Assembly (NCBI GenBank): GCA_017474765.1
Contig: JAFVGW010000019.1
Location: 79,098-143,097, forward strand
Length of the DNA stretch: 64,000 nucleotides
Reading direction: 5' to 3'
Origin: Salinivirgaceae bacterium
Lineage (GTDB): Bacteria > Bacteroidota > Bacteroidia > Bacteroidales > SZUA-534
Notes under the pieces: model-generated
What the model saw: only the letters and a program-made list of their open reading frames with translations
Told to the model about the DNA's origin: nothing
Databases searched by the model: none
Position numbers and translations under genes: made by a program
Shown: one piece after another, positions 16,162 to 25,531 of the stretch
How positions within the stretch are numbered: position 1 is the stretch's first letter
Layout of the letters: each line of letters opens with the position of its first letter

Positions 16162-18897
16162 ATGCTACCACGAAAACTCACAATATCGGCCTTCGGGCCA
16201 TACGCTACAGCCACAGTCATCGACTTTTCAAAACTTGGACGAAACGGCCTGTATCTGATAACCGGAAACACCGGCGCAGGAAAGACAACCATCTTCGACG
16301 CCATAGTTTACGCGCTTTACGGCGAGGCAAGCGGCTCGAACCGCGACCCCAAAATGATGCGCTCGAAATACGCTGATAATGACAAGGAAACATTCGTCGA
16401 GCTGGAATTTGAATATGCCGGCCGGCAATACCGCATACGCCGCAATCCGCCATACGAGCGTCCGAAAATGCGCGGCGAGGGAGTCATCACCGAAAACGAA
16501 AGCGTCGTTCTTAAAACTCCTGACGGACAGATTATTACCAAGTCGAAAGAAGCTGATGCGAAAATCAGGGAAATCATTGGAGTGACTTGCGACCAGTTCA
16601 AAAGTATTGCAATGATTGCCCAAGGCGATTTTATGAAGATGATAACAACATCGACCAAAGACCGCATCGAAATTTTTAGGGAAATATTTAAAACGGATAT
16701 CTACAAAGAGTTCCAAGTGGAGCTTCAAAACGAAGCGAAAAAAGTATTTGGCGAACTCGACAACGCAAAACGAAGCGTCAACCAATATATCGAAAGCGTT
16801 GATGTTGAGGGTTTTGATACAGCGAACCAACCTGTTGAGCTGATTCTTGAGCAACTGCGTGAGCAGCTGAAACGCGATGCGGAAGCCAAAACGGCGATTG
16901 TTGCCGAACTTGACGATTTGGATAAAAAAAGGATAGTGATTGCCGAGAAGTTGGCTGTTCAGGAGAAATATGAAGCAAATGTTAAACTGCTTAACGAAAG
17001 CAAAATACAACTTGAACAAAAGTCACAGTTGCTGAAAGATTTTGAAAGCCAAAAGCAAGCAGCGGAAGCCCGCAAACCTGAAATGGAGGCAAAAACCGGT
17101 CGCATTGCGCAGATAAACGCCGCCTTGGGCAAATATAATGAGCTTGAAAATGCTGAAAATCAGCTTAAAAAACTTGAGTCGGATTTGCAAACTGCCAAAA
17201 GCGGAAAGGCTGCAGCCGAAAAAAACGCAACCGACTATGCGAGCAAGCTCGAAACGCTGAAAGCCGAATTTACACAATTGGAAAATGTTGCTGAACAAAA
17301 AGTTAAGCTGGAATCGGAACAAAAAGAGGAGGAGAGGAGACTGCAACAGCTAACCACTCTGATTGAGGCACAGAACACCCTTTCGTCAGAAATGGGCAAT
17401 CTGAAAAAATGGCAAGAAGGACTGGAAAAACTTATTTCGGAGAGAAAAACAAAACTTGCTGAATATGAGAGCAAAAACGAACTTTTTCTACTCTCACAGG
17501 CGGGAATTCTGGCGCAGGAGCTGAAAGACGGGCAGCCGTGTCCGGTGTGCGGCTCAACGCATCATCCCCAAATTGCCGTGATGCCTGAAAATGCGCCAAC
17601 AAAAGAGGAAGTTAAGGAGTTGAAAGGCAAGTTTGACGAGTGTGACGGGCGTGTCAATAAAGGACAAATAACGTGTACCGAGCAAAAAACCAAATGCGAA
17701 TCGCTGGCTGAAAATGTGAAAAAGCAGATTACAGAAATTTTTGGAGCTGATGCGCAAAGCATTACAAATGAAATGGTTGATAATGCAAAACAATCAACTT
17801 CGCAACGGTTGCAAAACATAAAGAACTATATTGTGAAAATGCAGACAGCCGTTGAGCGCCGCAAGAAACTAAATGATGAGATTATCCCCCAACAGCAAAA
17901 CCAAACCGAAGCCGAGAAAAAGCGCGCAGCCGACCTGACAGCGCAGATTTCGGGACTTGAGGCGCAACACAAAGCCTCTGCCCAAGCCATTGCGGCGCTA
18001 AAAAAAGATTTGGAGTTCGCCAGCAAAAAAGACGCACAAACTGAGATTAGCAAACTTGAAGCTGAGCGCAAAGCTATTAACGACTCAATTTCCACAACTA
18101 CAGACAATTACAACAAATGCGACAAAGAAATTCGGGAGCTGACCGGCATAATTAAAGGGCTGCAAGACCAAACCAAAGACGGCAGCAAAATCAACAAAGA
18201 GGAATTGCAATCAGTCAAACAACAGATTGAAACTGAAATAAATACAAAGAACCAGCACAAGCGGAAACTTGAAATCCGTCTTGATTCGAATTCAAAAAGT
18301 CTGAAAAATATTGAAGCCACTGGCACAAAGCTGCAGGCCCTGCAAACCGAGTATCAGTGGAAAAACGCACTGGGCCAAACAGCCTCCGGAAGCATCAGCG
18401 GAAAGCAGAAAATACAATTCGAAACGTACGTTCAGATGTCGTTTTTCGACCGCATCATAAACCGCGCCAACATTCGCTTTATGATAATGTCGAACGGTCA
18501 GTATGAGCTGAAACGCAACGAGTTGGCCGCAAACAACAGCGCGCAGAGCGGTTTGGACCTGAACGTGATTGACCACTACAACGGCAGCGAGCGCGATGTA
18601 AAGACATTGTCGGGCGGCGAGTCGTTCAAGGCTTCACTGTCGCTGGCACTTGGCTTGAGCGACGAGATTCAGTCGAACGCGGGCGGCATACGGCTCGACA
18701 CAATGTTTGTTGACGAAGGCTTCGGCTCGCTCGACAGCGACTCGCTTGAGCAGGCGCTGAAAGCCCTTAATGGGCTCACCGAAGGCAACAAGCTTGTGGG
18801 CATCATCTCGCACGTCGATGAGCTTAAACGCATTGACAAACAGCTGATTGTAACAAAGGATAAAACTGGCGGAAGCCGAGTTGATTTAGTTTGCTGA
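16162..18897 (+). CDS. sbcC: Nuclease SbcCD subunit C
   Basis: SbcC is the Rad50-like SMC ATPase partner of SbcD. In 911 residues it shows the N-terminal Walker A GNTGAGKT at 35-42, long coiled coils rich in Glu, Lys, Gln and Ala, the zinc hook CPVCGS near residue 460 between the two coils, and at the C-terminus the ABC signature LSGGES near 815 and Walker B MFVDEGFGSLD near 848. Length and layout are normal. It follows sbcD with only 3 bases between and no separate promoter. Confidence 0.95.
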   Translation: MLPRKLTISAFGPYATATVIDFSKLGRNGLYLITGNTGAGKTTIFDAIVYALYGEASGSNRDPKMMRSKYADNDKETFVELEFEYAGRQYRIRRNPPYERPKMRGEGVITENESVVLKTPDGQIITKSKEADAKIREIIGVTCDQFKSIAMIAQGDFMKMITTSTKDRIEIFREIFKTDIYKEFQVELQNEAKKVFGELDNAKRSVNQYIESVDVEGFDTANQPVELILEQLREQLKRDAEAKTAIVAELDDLDKKRIVIAEKLAVQEKYEANVKLLNESKIQLEQKSQLLKDFESQKQAAEARKPEMEAKTGRIAQINAALGKYNELENAENQLKKLESDLQTAKSGKAAAEKNATDYASKLETLKAEFTQLENVAEQKVKLESEQKEEERRLQQLTTLIEAQNTLSSEMGNLKKWQEGLEKLISERKTKLAEYESKNELFLLSQAGILAQELKDGQPCPVCGSTHHPQIAVMPENAPTKEEVKELKGKFDECDGRVNKGQITCTEQKTKCESLAENVKKQITEIFGADAQSITNEMVDNAKQSTSQRLQNIKNYIVKMQTAVERRKKLNDEIIPQQQNQTEAEKKRAADLTAQISGLEAQHKASAQAIAALKKDLEFASKKDAQTEISKLEAERKAINDSISTTTDNYNKCDKEIRELTGIIKGLQDQTKDGSKINKEELQSVKQQIETEINTKNQHKRKLEIRLDSNSKSLKNIEATGTKLQALQTEYQWKNALGQTASGSISGKQKIQFETYVQMSFFDRIINRANIRFMIMSNGQYELKRNELAANNSAQSGLDLNVIDHYNGSERDVKTLSGGESFKASLSLALGLSDEIQSNAGGIRLDTMFVDEGFGSLDSDSLEQALKALNGLTEGNKLVGIISHVDELKRIDKQLIVTKDKTGGSRVDLVC

Positions 18898-18954
18898 GCG
18901 CAGCACAGGCAATGCGGCAAAAGTCAGAATGATAAAAGACTGAAACTCTGCTGA

Positions 18955-20046
18955 TTACTTCCCCATCGCCTCGCCCAAGTCAATCCTGACAAGCTCGTAT
19001 TCCGACTCTGATTCGTCGCGGTCGGGGTCTTGCGGGGCGATTATCGCATAGAGAATATTGTCTTTTCCGCAACCCGTCAGACTGAGCGTAGGCTCGTCAA
19101 GTTGGAATATCCGCAGAAGGTTTCCGTTATGGTCTCTGACGAACAAGGTGTGAGGCCGTGTTTTATTATCGCGGCCGTGGGCGGGTTGCTCGCCTTTGTC
19201 GTAATCGTAATCAAGCGTTACCAGATAGTTTTTGGTGAGCTTGCAACGAGAAAAACCATCGCGCGAAAATTCTACCCACCCGTCCGACATTGTATAATCA
19301 ATATCACCTTTGACTTCCGTCATAAGTTCGAAACTGTTGCCAGTTTTCTTGTATAGTGCAACGTAAGGGAAATAACCTGCATTGCAAACCAGCATTTCCA
19401 AATCGGCATCGTATTCAATCGACATTTGCAGAAAATTCATTCTGAGCATATCATTAACATCAAGGTTGATAACATATTGGCCGAATGGAATGGTATCAGT
19501 GCCGTTGATGTATCGGAAAGGCGTGTCCTTGTAGTTGGGGTTGCAATGAACCTGCGACTCCTTTGTGATGAACAATTTGGCTCCCTCCCACGTATCTCGT
19601 GACGGAGCCAGCGGAATGATAGGTTTCCTTCCCTCGACGGCATCGGGCAGCGAAATCAAAACCTGTCTTGGCATATTCAAATCGCGAACATAGACGGTGT
19701 CGCCGTTGTATCTAATCACATCTGGGGTGTTAAATTCATTGGGGCCGTTGCCTTTGCGTCCCATAGAGACCACCTCTTTTTTCTGTTCGGGGTCCACAAC
19801 GTGGATGAAGTTTCCTTCAAAAACGCTGAAAGGTTGCACTACATCGGCCCACACCACATACCGGCCAGTATAAATGAAATCTCCTAGCATCGATGTGTAG
19901 ATACTGTCGGTAATCACCTCATAATTAATGGGTTCGCGCTCAAGTTTCGATGAATCGATTTGTGAGTTGCGGCTTGTGCACGATGCCAGCGATACAATCA
20001 GCGCAACCGTTACGCCCGAAATTGCCGTTAACGAAAACTTTTTCAT
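18955..20046 (-). CDS. Beta-propeller lipoprotein (BF3164/TolB-like)
   Basis: The 363-residue product has a lipoprotein signal with lipobox SLASC at 19-23. The rest resembles the six-bladed propeller lipoproteins frequent in Bacteroidota: MGRKGNGPNEFNTPDVIRY is their usual opening blade motif (Gx-GxGPxEF), followed by repeated strand patterns and DxxGNLLRIFQLD near the end. Such proteins are membrane-anchored and of unknown role, perhaps binding ligands. It is the last gene of a three-gene operon; its ATG overlaps the stop of the O-antigen-ligase-like gene by 4 bases (ATGA). Confidence 0.75.
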   Translation of the reverse strand: MKKFSLTAISGVTVALIVSLASCTSRNSQIDSSKLEREPINYEVITDSIYTSMLGDFIYTGRYVVWADVVQPFSVFEGNFIHVVDPEQKKEVVSMGRKGNGPNEFNTPDVIRYNGDTVYVRDLNMPRQVLISLPDAVEGRKPIIPLAPSRDTWEGAKLFITKESQVHCNPNYKDTPFRYINGTDTIPFGQYVINLDVNDMLRMNFLQMSIEYDADLEMLVCNAGYFPYVALYKKTGNSFELMTEVKGDIDYTMSDGWVEFSRDGFSRCKLTKNYLVTLDYDYDKGEQPAHGRDNKTRPHTLFVRDHNGNLLRIFQLDEPTLSLTGCGKDNILYAIIAPQDPDRDESESEYELVRIDLGEAMGK

Positions 20047-21650
20047 TTTGATTTTGTATTTGAGTTTTCTGTCTTTGCCTTTGGCAGCAGCAGCGTCAGC
20101 GCGTACATCATGGCAAACATGATGGAGCCAAGTTGGCGGGTGAGCGAGTCCTCATCGAGCATGCTGACAAACAGGATGGTGAAGAAGGTGGCCAGCAGGA
20201 AGTTGGCCGATTTGCGCATGAAGAGCGGCGCAAAAATGCAAACCAAAGCCAGCACCAAGCCAATCAATCCCATTGCAATGGCAAACGTAAGATATTGATT
20301 GTGTGCAAAAAAGCGGTACTCTGGTTTCAGCGGCGAATTGAGTTCAATGTAGGCTTGGGCAAACGAGTCGTTGACATCGCCCGTGCCGACACCAAACCAT
20401 AAATGCTTTTTGAGGATGTGCACGCCCGTTTTGAAAAACTCCACTCGCATGCAGACCGATTTGCCGTTCGGGTCGCCATATTTTGTGTAGTGGTCGAACT
20501 CCCAGACAATTTCGTAAATACGCTTGTAAACATTCGATTTCTCAACAAATACGCAGTTTGTTGCGCCCGCTTCAATGCCGTTGATGTCGGCCTGGGTGAG
20601 TTGCCACACACCAACGCTGTCTTTGGGCAGGCCTTTCGATGTGAGGTATCGCACAAGCGTGTGGCGGATGGGCTGGCAGCGGCGGTCGGTGCTGTCGATG
20701 TTGATGGCGCTGCGCTTGTTCCACTCCGACGCCAACTCCTCGGGGCAGAGATAGCGGTTCACATAATATCCGTTTTCGGTGTCGGTGTTGTCCTGATAGT
20801 GTGTGTAGGCGTTGCCCTGCTGTGTGCGTTCGGGCAGGGTGGCGCTGGTGTCCTTAATGGTGTGATAATCGTTGTAAACACCGCTGATATAGACCACGGG
20901 AGCGGCAATCAGAGCAATCAGCAGCACGAAAAATCCATAGAACTGCCATTCTCTTATCCGCTTGTGATACAGCACGAAAAGCACGATTATTGTAACAAAT
21001 GCTGAAATCCAACTTGTGGCGGCCTGAATCAGCAAAATGAAATAGATTAGCCACGCAACAACAACAGCAAAAACCATTTTCTGCCAGCCTTTCATTGTGG
21101 CAGCGTTTCGATGCCAGGTGTAGGCAACAATGCAGACCGACATCAGACACATCAGCCCCAGGCGGATATGCGATATGAAGATGGAGATGTCGCGGATGTT
21201 ATCGACGGGTTTTTTCGGTGTGTAGATGCCCAGATGGACGCCCAGACTGACGAGCGTGCTGATGACCACCGCCACCACAAACACCTGAAGTACAATCATT
21301 ATCTGCTTGCGCGACAGCGACATCGCGCCAAGCGTGAGCGGGAAAATCAGCAGCGGCAGTTTCACGTTGATGTCGTGTGCGGCCTCCGACGGATTGTCGG
21401 CACCAATGAGCCACATAACGTGCAGCAGGAATAGTGCGATTATCGGCCACAAGAAACGATTATTCCGCAGATTGTCAATCTTATAGCGCCAGTTGCCGCT
21501 GATGACCAATGCCACCGCAAGCCCTGTGGTGCCCGTGCTCATCAGGAATCGCGAAAGCGGCATGCCCAAAGCAGTGATGCACAGCAAAATCACCATCAGC
21601 CACTCAACATTTCTGACCGTGAAAATGCGCGTGTAGAGCGATTTCAGCAT
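20043..21650 (-). CDS. O-antigen ligase/polymerase-like membrane protein
   Basis: This 535-residue protein has about ten to twelve hydrophobic segments and a large extracytoplasmic loop from about 260 to 417. In that loop and after it are WFGVGTGDV and HNQYLTFAIAMGLIG, the hallmark of the Wzy_C/O-antigen ligase family. Family members join O-antigen to lipid A core, polymerise O-antigen, or glycosylate proteins; the sequence alone does not choose. It lies between a type B T9SS cargo gene (12 bases upstream) and a lipoprotein gene (4-base overlap). In T9SS organisms cargo proteins are anchored on A-type LPS, so this context is suggestive. Confidence 0.8.
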   Translation of the reverse strand: MLKSLYTRIFTVRNVEWLMVILLCITALGMPLSRFLMSTGTTGLAVALVISGNWRYKIDNLRNNRFLWPIIALFLLHVMWLIGADNPSEAAHDINVKLPLLIFPLTLGAMSLSRKQIMIVLQVFVVAVVISTLVSLGVHLGIYTPKKPVDNIRDISIFISHIRLGLMCLMSVCIVAYTWHRNAATMKGWQKMVFAVVVAWLIYFILLIQAATSWISAFVTIIVLFVLYHKRIREWQFYGFFVLLIALIAAPVVYISGVYNDYHTIKDTSATLPERTQQGNAYTHYQDNTDTENGYYVNRYLCPEELASEWNKRSAINIDSTDRRCQPIRHTLVRYLTSKGLPKDSVGVWQLTQADINGIEAGATNCVFVEKSNVYKRIYEIVWEFDHYTKYGDPNGKSVCMRVEFFKTGVHILKKHLWFGVGTGDVNDSFAQAYIELNSPLKPEYRFFAHNQYLTFAIAMGLIGLVLALVCIFAPLFMRKSANFLLATFFTILFVSMLDEDSLTRQLGSIMFAMMYALTLLLPKAKTENSNTKSK

Positions 21651-21662
21651 GACGTTCGGCTA

Positions 21663-22460
21663 TTAATAGTAAACGGTGATGTAGCCGTTGAGAGGGTCGT
21701 AGTTTGTTGTGCCCTCCTCAACAGTGATGACGTAGAAATAGGTTCCTGGCGCAACGAGCGTGCCTTGCGGATTGTAGCCGTCCCACACGATGTTCTCGGT
21801 GCCCGTGCGGCTGAACATCTTGTAGCCCCAGCGGTTGAAAATCTCCAGCTTCAGTCGCGCGCCGTTGGCCGAAATCATGAAATAGTCGTTCTGGCCGTCG
21901 CCGTTCGGAGTGAAGACGTTGGGTATTTTGCTGGCGGCCTCAATTTTGACCGTCTGAGATGTTGTGTCGCTGCAGTTTTGATTGTTGGTCGTGGTGAGTG
22001 TGACTGTATAAGTGCCTGGAGCACTGTATATATGCTCCACTTCATTTCCTGTTTTAGTTGAACCATCGCCAAAATTCCACGCGAAAGTGTAATTGTCGGA
22101 ATTCGATTTGGCTGTGAAGACTCTGGTGCTGCGCTGTCCTGTTGTGTCGATGCTGAAATCGACTTCAGGAAAGGCGTTTATTGTTATTGATTTTGAGCCT
22201 GTTATCTCGTCAGCACCACCCGATTTCGATGAGAATTTGATTGTGTAAGTGCCTTCAGAGGCGAAGGAGTGCTCGCCTTCTCTGTCGGTTGAGGTTGTGC
22301 CGTCGCCGAAATCCCACACAAAGGAGTCATAGCGGGCGGGCAGATTGCTGTATTTAAACTTCAGGTCCAGGCCAATACACTGCGAGCCTTCAATTTCAAT
22401 CTGAGCCGCGACTGATAATGAGGCTGTTATGATGCTTAGTAATACAAAAAAACGCTTCAT
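21663..22460 (-). CDS. PKD-domain protein with T9SS type B sorting domain
   Basis: The 265-residue product has a signal peptide (MKRFFVLLSIITASLSVAAQ), two PKD-like domains with FVWDFGDGTTS and FAWNFGDGSTK motifs, and a C-terminal domain from about 178: IPNVFTPNGDGQNDYF, EIFNRWGYKMF, WDGYNPQG and APGTYFYVI. This is the CHU_C/gliding-motility C-terminal domain, a type B signal that sends proteins out through the type IX system. ATG at 22460 is chosen; a TTG 30 bases upstream is in frame. It is the first gene of the operon with the O-antigen-ligase-like gene. It is short for the class and may be a structural surface protein. Confidence 0.85.
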   Translation of the reverse strand: MKRFFVLLSIITASLSVAAQIEIEGSQCIGLDLKFKYSNLPARYDSFVWDFGDGTTSTDREGEHSFASEGTYTIKFSSKSGGADEITGSKSITINAFPEVDFSIDTTGQRSTRVFTAKSNSDNYTFAWNFGDGSTKTGNEVEHIYSAPGTYTVTLTTTNNQNCSDTTSQTVKIEAASKIPNVFTPNGDGQNDYFMISANGARLKLEIFNRWGYKMFSRTGTENIVWDGYNPQGTLVAPGTYFYVITVEEGTTNYDPLNGYITVYY

Positions 22461-22477
22461 TGCACACAAAAAGTTTA

Positions 22478-22485
22478 CAAACATA
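22478..22485 (-). promoter_or_regulatory. Possible -7 box of the type B cargo operon
   Basis: On the minus strand TATGTTTG matches TAnnTTTG and lies 18 bases before the ATG at 22460. No matching -33 TTTG is seen. Confidence 0.35.
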
Positions 22486-23003
22486 ATCAATTTTGGCGAT
22501 ACGCTGTAAATGTGATGTTTAAATTTTCACAGAGAGCACGGAGAGGACAGAGGACACAGGGGGTGTCGCAGCGCAGGACTTTTAATTTTGGCGGTGCCGC
22601 TTCGCGAGAAATTTGAAAAATCGGGTGTTGGGTATTGGTAGGGACGCACCGCAACAAAACCGCGCTGAAGGCGCAAAACAACATAGCCCAAGGCAAGCGA
22701 AGCGGCGCCTTGGGAAATGTTGCCGTGTAACGTTGGCGCCCTGTAAGGGCAATTCATAAAATCACAATTTTGCATGAGTTGCGCTTTCAGCGCGCTATGG
22801 TGTGTGGAACGCATCACCCAACGTGCCGTTTGCTGCGCTCACTCTGCGTTGGACTATAATTGGGCTTTCAGCCCGTTTTTGGTCTCTAACCAAACGAATC
22901 CGAATTTATCCGAACTGTGCGTCATTGGGCGCTAACCGATTCAACCCGACTCGAACCGATTTTTATCCGCATGGCGGAGATTTGGGTTTTATTTTGGCGG
23001 TGT

Positions 23004-23117
23004 CGCTTCGCGAGAAATTATAAAAAAATTTGATTAATAATTTATAAAAAATTGAATATTAATAAATTATTGTAAAATTTTGTTTTCAAATTTTATAAAA
23101 TTTCCGCCCGCTAGGGC
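23004..23117. repeat. Composite ~113-bp repeat, copy A
   Basis: Starts with CGCTTCGCGAGAAATT, has a very AT-rich middle, and ends with CCGCCCGCTAGGGC. A second copy of almost the same length and the same ends is at 25364-25476; the AT-rich middles differ. Confidence 0.65.
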
Positions 23118-23147
23118 GCACCCAAGCAACCCCCGCCCGTCAGGGCA

Positions 23148-24764
23148 CTAAGCGAAGGGCGCAGCGGCTTTGATATTGATTTTCTGCCTGGTGACGGGAT
23201 GCGTGAATTCTATCTCGGCAGCGTGGAGCATGAGCCGTTCGGCGGGCTTGCCGTACAGATTGTCGCCCACAATGGGGCAGTTGAGGCCAGAGTGGTGCGC
23301 TGCGTGAACGCGCAACTGGTGCGTGCGGCCAGTCTCGGGAAAGAATTCAACCAGTGTGCGCCCATCGGCACGACCGACGACCGAAAAACGCGTTGTGGCT
23401 GGCTTGCCGTGCTCAAAATCTACCATCTGCCTCGGACGGTCGTTGATGTCGGGGCGGAGAGGCAGGCTCACGGTGCCGCTGTCGGTTGGCAGAAGGCCGT
23501 CGAGCAGGGCCACGTAGCGCTTTTTCACCCGCCGAAAGGCGAACAGCATTTGCACGGCTTTGAAAACCCACTCGGTTTTGGCAATGAGCAGAATGCCAGA
23601 GGTGTCCATGTCGAGGCGGTGCACCACTAGCGGCCCAGTGGCTTCGGGAAACATCTCTCGGGCAATGGAGTAGGCCGACACCGAATGCTCCTTGCCTGAC
23701 ACCGACGGCAGTCCTGCAGGCTTGTCGACGGCGGCCAGCCACTTGTCGTTGTAGAGAATGGGAAGGTTGGTGGCGGGCTGCTTTCGGAGCGGATTGGGCT
23801 CAACGTCGAGGCCTTGCAGCATGAAGTTGAGCAGCGGCTCGCACTTGCTGTGGCATGCGGGATAGTAGGCGCCGTGGTGCCGCACCTCGCCCTCGGGCGA
23901 CTTGCCCCACCAGAATTCGGCCATGGCCACGGGCTGGTAACCATTCTTAAAAGCGAACTGCAGCAGTTTGGGAGCGGCGCACTCGCCAGTGGCGGCGGGT
24001 GGCTCGGTGCCGCGCTCGTCGGCAAAGATTTGGCGCACGCTCTTGCTTTCGCCCCGTGCGTTCAGCACCACGTACTGTTCGAAAATCCACGCCTGCAGTG
24101 CTTCCGACCGCTGGCGGCGCTCCTCTTTCAGACGCTCAATCTGCGATTTGGCAATGCTTGTTTCGGCCTCTGCCTCAGCAATTTCCGCCGCCCAGCGCCG
24201 TTCAAGGCGTTTCAGTTCGGCCTTCTCAAACTGGCTCTGGCTGACAAGTTCGGCCTCTTTGTCGGCCGTCAGGCCTTGCTGGCGCAGAGAGTCGCGCTCG
24301 GCTTTGTGCTGGCGTGCAAGAGTCTTGGCTCTGCCGATTTCCAATTCAGCCTGCTGTTTGATGCGGATTAGATTGTTGGCAATCAGCCGATTATGCTCGC
24401 TGTTTTCAATGGCGTCAATCTGGCGGTTGAGTTCGCTGATGGAGCGTTCTTCGGTTCGGAAATGGCCGTCGGGAAGGGTGATGTCGAAGATGGGAGGCAC
24501 AAAAAAGTCGTGCGTGCCGCATCCGCCGATGTTGCCCGAAAAGGCTGCCAAATAGCCTAACTGTCCGCTGCGGTCTTTCGCCACCAGCACGCCGAACATC
24601 TTTCCCTGAGCAATCTCTTCGGCCCAGTCGGCGCGCGAGGCCAGATGTTGCCGCACAAGGTCGGCGGCCATCACTGCCAGCGGGTGCGGAGTATAGCAAA
24701 ACGGACAAGTGAAAAGTTTTGGCAAGTGTGTGTCCGCGGGAATTTTTGGAAACTGATGAAACAA
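23148..24764 (-). CDS. RluA-family pseudouridine synthase with long N-terminal extension
   Basis: The C-terminal part (about 340-535) is an RluA-type pseudouridine synthase: YNDKWLAAVDKPAGLPSV, the catalytic HRLDMDTSG near residue 380 with the essential Asp, then RVKKRYVALLDG and FPETGRTHQLRVH. The target uridine in rRNA or tRNA is not predictable. The first ~330 residues are an extension with Cys-rich FTCPFCYTPHP near 18-28, a domain with GCGTHDFFVPPIF, and a coiled coil (about 130-225) rich in Lys, Arg, Glu and Gln. This layout is known in Bacteroidota. No ATG precedes the CPFC segment, and the frame is closed just upstream, so a TTG at 24764 is the likely start. Confidence 0.85.
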   Translation of the reverse strand: MFHQFPKIPADTHLPKLFTCPFCYTPHPLAVMAADLVRQHLASRADWAEEIAQGKMFGVLVAKDRSGQLGYLAAFSGNIGGCGTHDFFVPPIFDITLPDGHFRTEERSISELNRQIDAIENSEHNRLIANNLIRIKQQAELEIGRAKTLARQHKAERDSLRQQGLTADKEAELVSQSQFEKAELKRLERRWAAEIAEAEAETSIAKSQIERLKEERRQRSEALQAWIFEQYVVLNARGESKSVRQIFADERGTEPPAATGECAAPKLLQFAFKNGYQPVAMAEFWWGKSPEGEVRHHGAYYPACHSKCEPLLNFMLQGLDVEPNPLRKQPATNLPILYNDKWLAAVDKPAGLPSVSGKEHSVSAYSIAREMFPEATGPLVVHRLDMDTSGILLIAKTEWVFKAVQMLFAFRRVKKRYVALLDGLLPTDSGTVSLPLRPDINDRPRQMVDFEHGKPATTRFSVVGRADGRTLVEFFPETGRTHQLRVHAAHHSGLNCPIVGDNLYGKPAERLMLHAAEIEFTHPVTRQKINIKAAAPFA

Positions 24765-24878
24765 TTGGTGAGTTATTTGTTAAATACCACAAACATAACA
24801 AACTGTCAATCAGTCCGTTGACATTTATTATTTCAAGTAATGATTTAGGCCGCTTGCCTTCTTCGGCAGCAACTCTGA

Positions 24879-25169
24879 TTATACGAGTTCGCGGCTGCTG
24901 AACTGCTGCGGGTTCTTGCGAATGGCGTTGGCCAAGGCGCGGAACTCATCCTGCTCAAATTCCTCTTGGGTGAGTTCGTAATAGTGCGACTCCACGCCAG
25001 CGGGTGTATTGAAAACCACTTCCATAACAACCGAACCGCTTTTCTTGTAAACGGCATAGTTGTTCATGAAAAAGTCGATTTGATTTTTACTTCTAACAAT
25101 CTGAAGTTTAGGATTTTGCGAATTGATTTGCTTTTCCTCGCTTTCGTTTTGCAACTCTTTGTTTTCCAT
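24879..25169 (-). CDS. Small conserved-looking protein, unknown function
   Basis: A 96-residue acidic protein. Its first 25 residues are Lys/Glu/Asn/Gln-rich and probably disordered; the rest has alternating strands (IDFFMNNYAVYK, SVVMEVVFNT) and a C-terminal helix with many Glu (LTQEEFEQDEFRALANAIRKN). There is no signal peptide or membrane segment. No family is recognised. It has an ATG start and stands between the pseudouridine synthase and a repeat-rich region, on the same strand; it may share a transcript with the synthase (114-base gap). Confidence 0.65.
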   Translation of the reverse strand: MENKELQNESEEKQINSQNPKLQIVRSKNQIDFFMNNYAVYKKSGSVVMEVVFNTPAGVESHYYELTQEEFEQDEFRALANAIRKNPQQFSSRELV

Positions 25170-25363
25170 CTCTTTAATAATGTTTCACCTGTTTTGCCGA
25201 CTTCCGCACACTCTGTCGGAAGACTTCCCCAAAGGCAGCGCAAGATAGCCAACGTTGCCAAAAATGCAAAACTGATTTAGACAAATGGCTACGAAACATG
25301 GATATATGGTATTAATGCTATCGCTTCGCGAGAAATTATTTATTACAGAAGCTTTGGGGTTAT

Positions 25364-25476
25364 CGCTTCGCGAGAAATTTTTATAAAATTGATTTTAAAA
25401 ATCGAATAAAATCCATAATCAATTGATTTTGAATAATTTTATTTCAAATTTTCTTACAATTTCCGCCCGTTAGGGC
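25364..25476. repeat. Composite ~113-bp repeat, copy B
   Basis: CGCTTCGCGAGAAATT at the left end, an AT-rich middle with ATTGATT-type inverted segments, and CCGCCCGTTAGGGC at the right end. Same order, orientation and length as copy A at 23004-23117. Confidence 0.65.
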
Positions 25477-25531
25477 GTGCAATTTGATTTAGGATTCATT
25501 TGGGTTCGTTTGGTTAGGGATAATAACCAAC

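Larger units (their letters stand above)
22461..23147. repeat. Gene-free region of short hairpin repeats
   Basis: Nearly 690 bases without a convincing gene. It holds four 13-base mini-hairpins (22662, 22738, 22781, 22862) of the type GCGC-TTTCA-GCGC or GCCC-TGTAA-GGGC, a longer stem CCCAAGGC/GCCTTGGG at 22687-22714, two CGCTTCGCGAG sites (22598 and 23004), a CTAACCAAACGAATCC site at 22884, an AT-rich block and two GCCC-loop-GGGC hairpins at 23106 and 23135. Small open frames exist on both strands but have no protein-like features. It looks like accumulated intergenic repeat elements. Confidence 0.6.

Noticed and set aside
22527..22817. A 96-codon minus-strand frame in the hairpin-repeat region
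   Set aside because: It spans several mini-hairpins, has no protein-like pattern and similar frames arise wherever these repeats occur.
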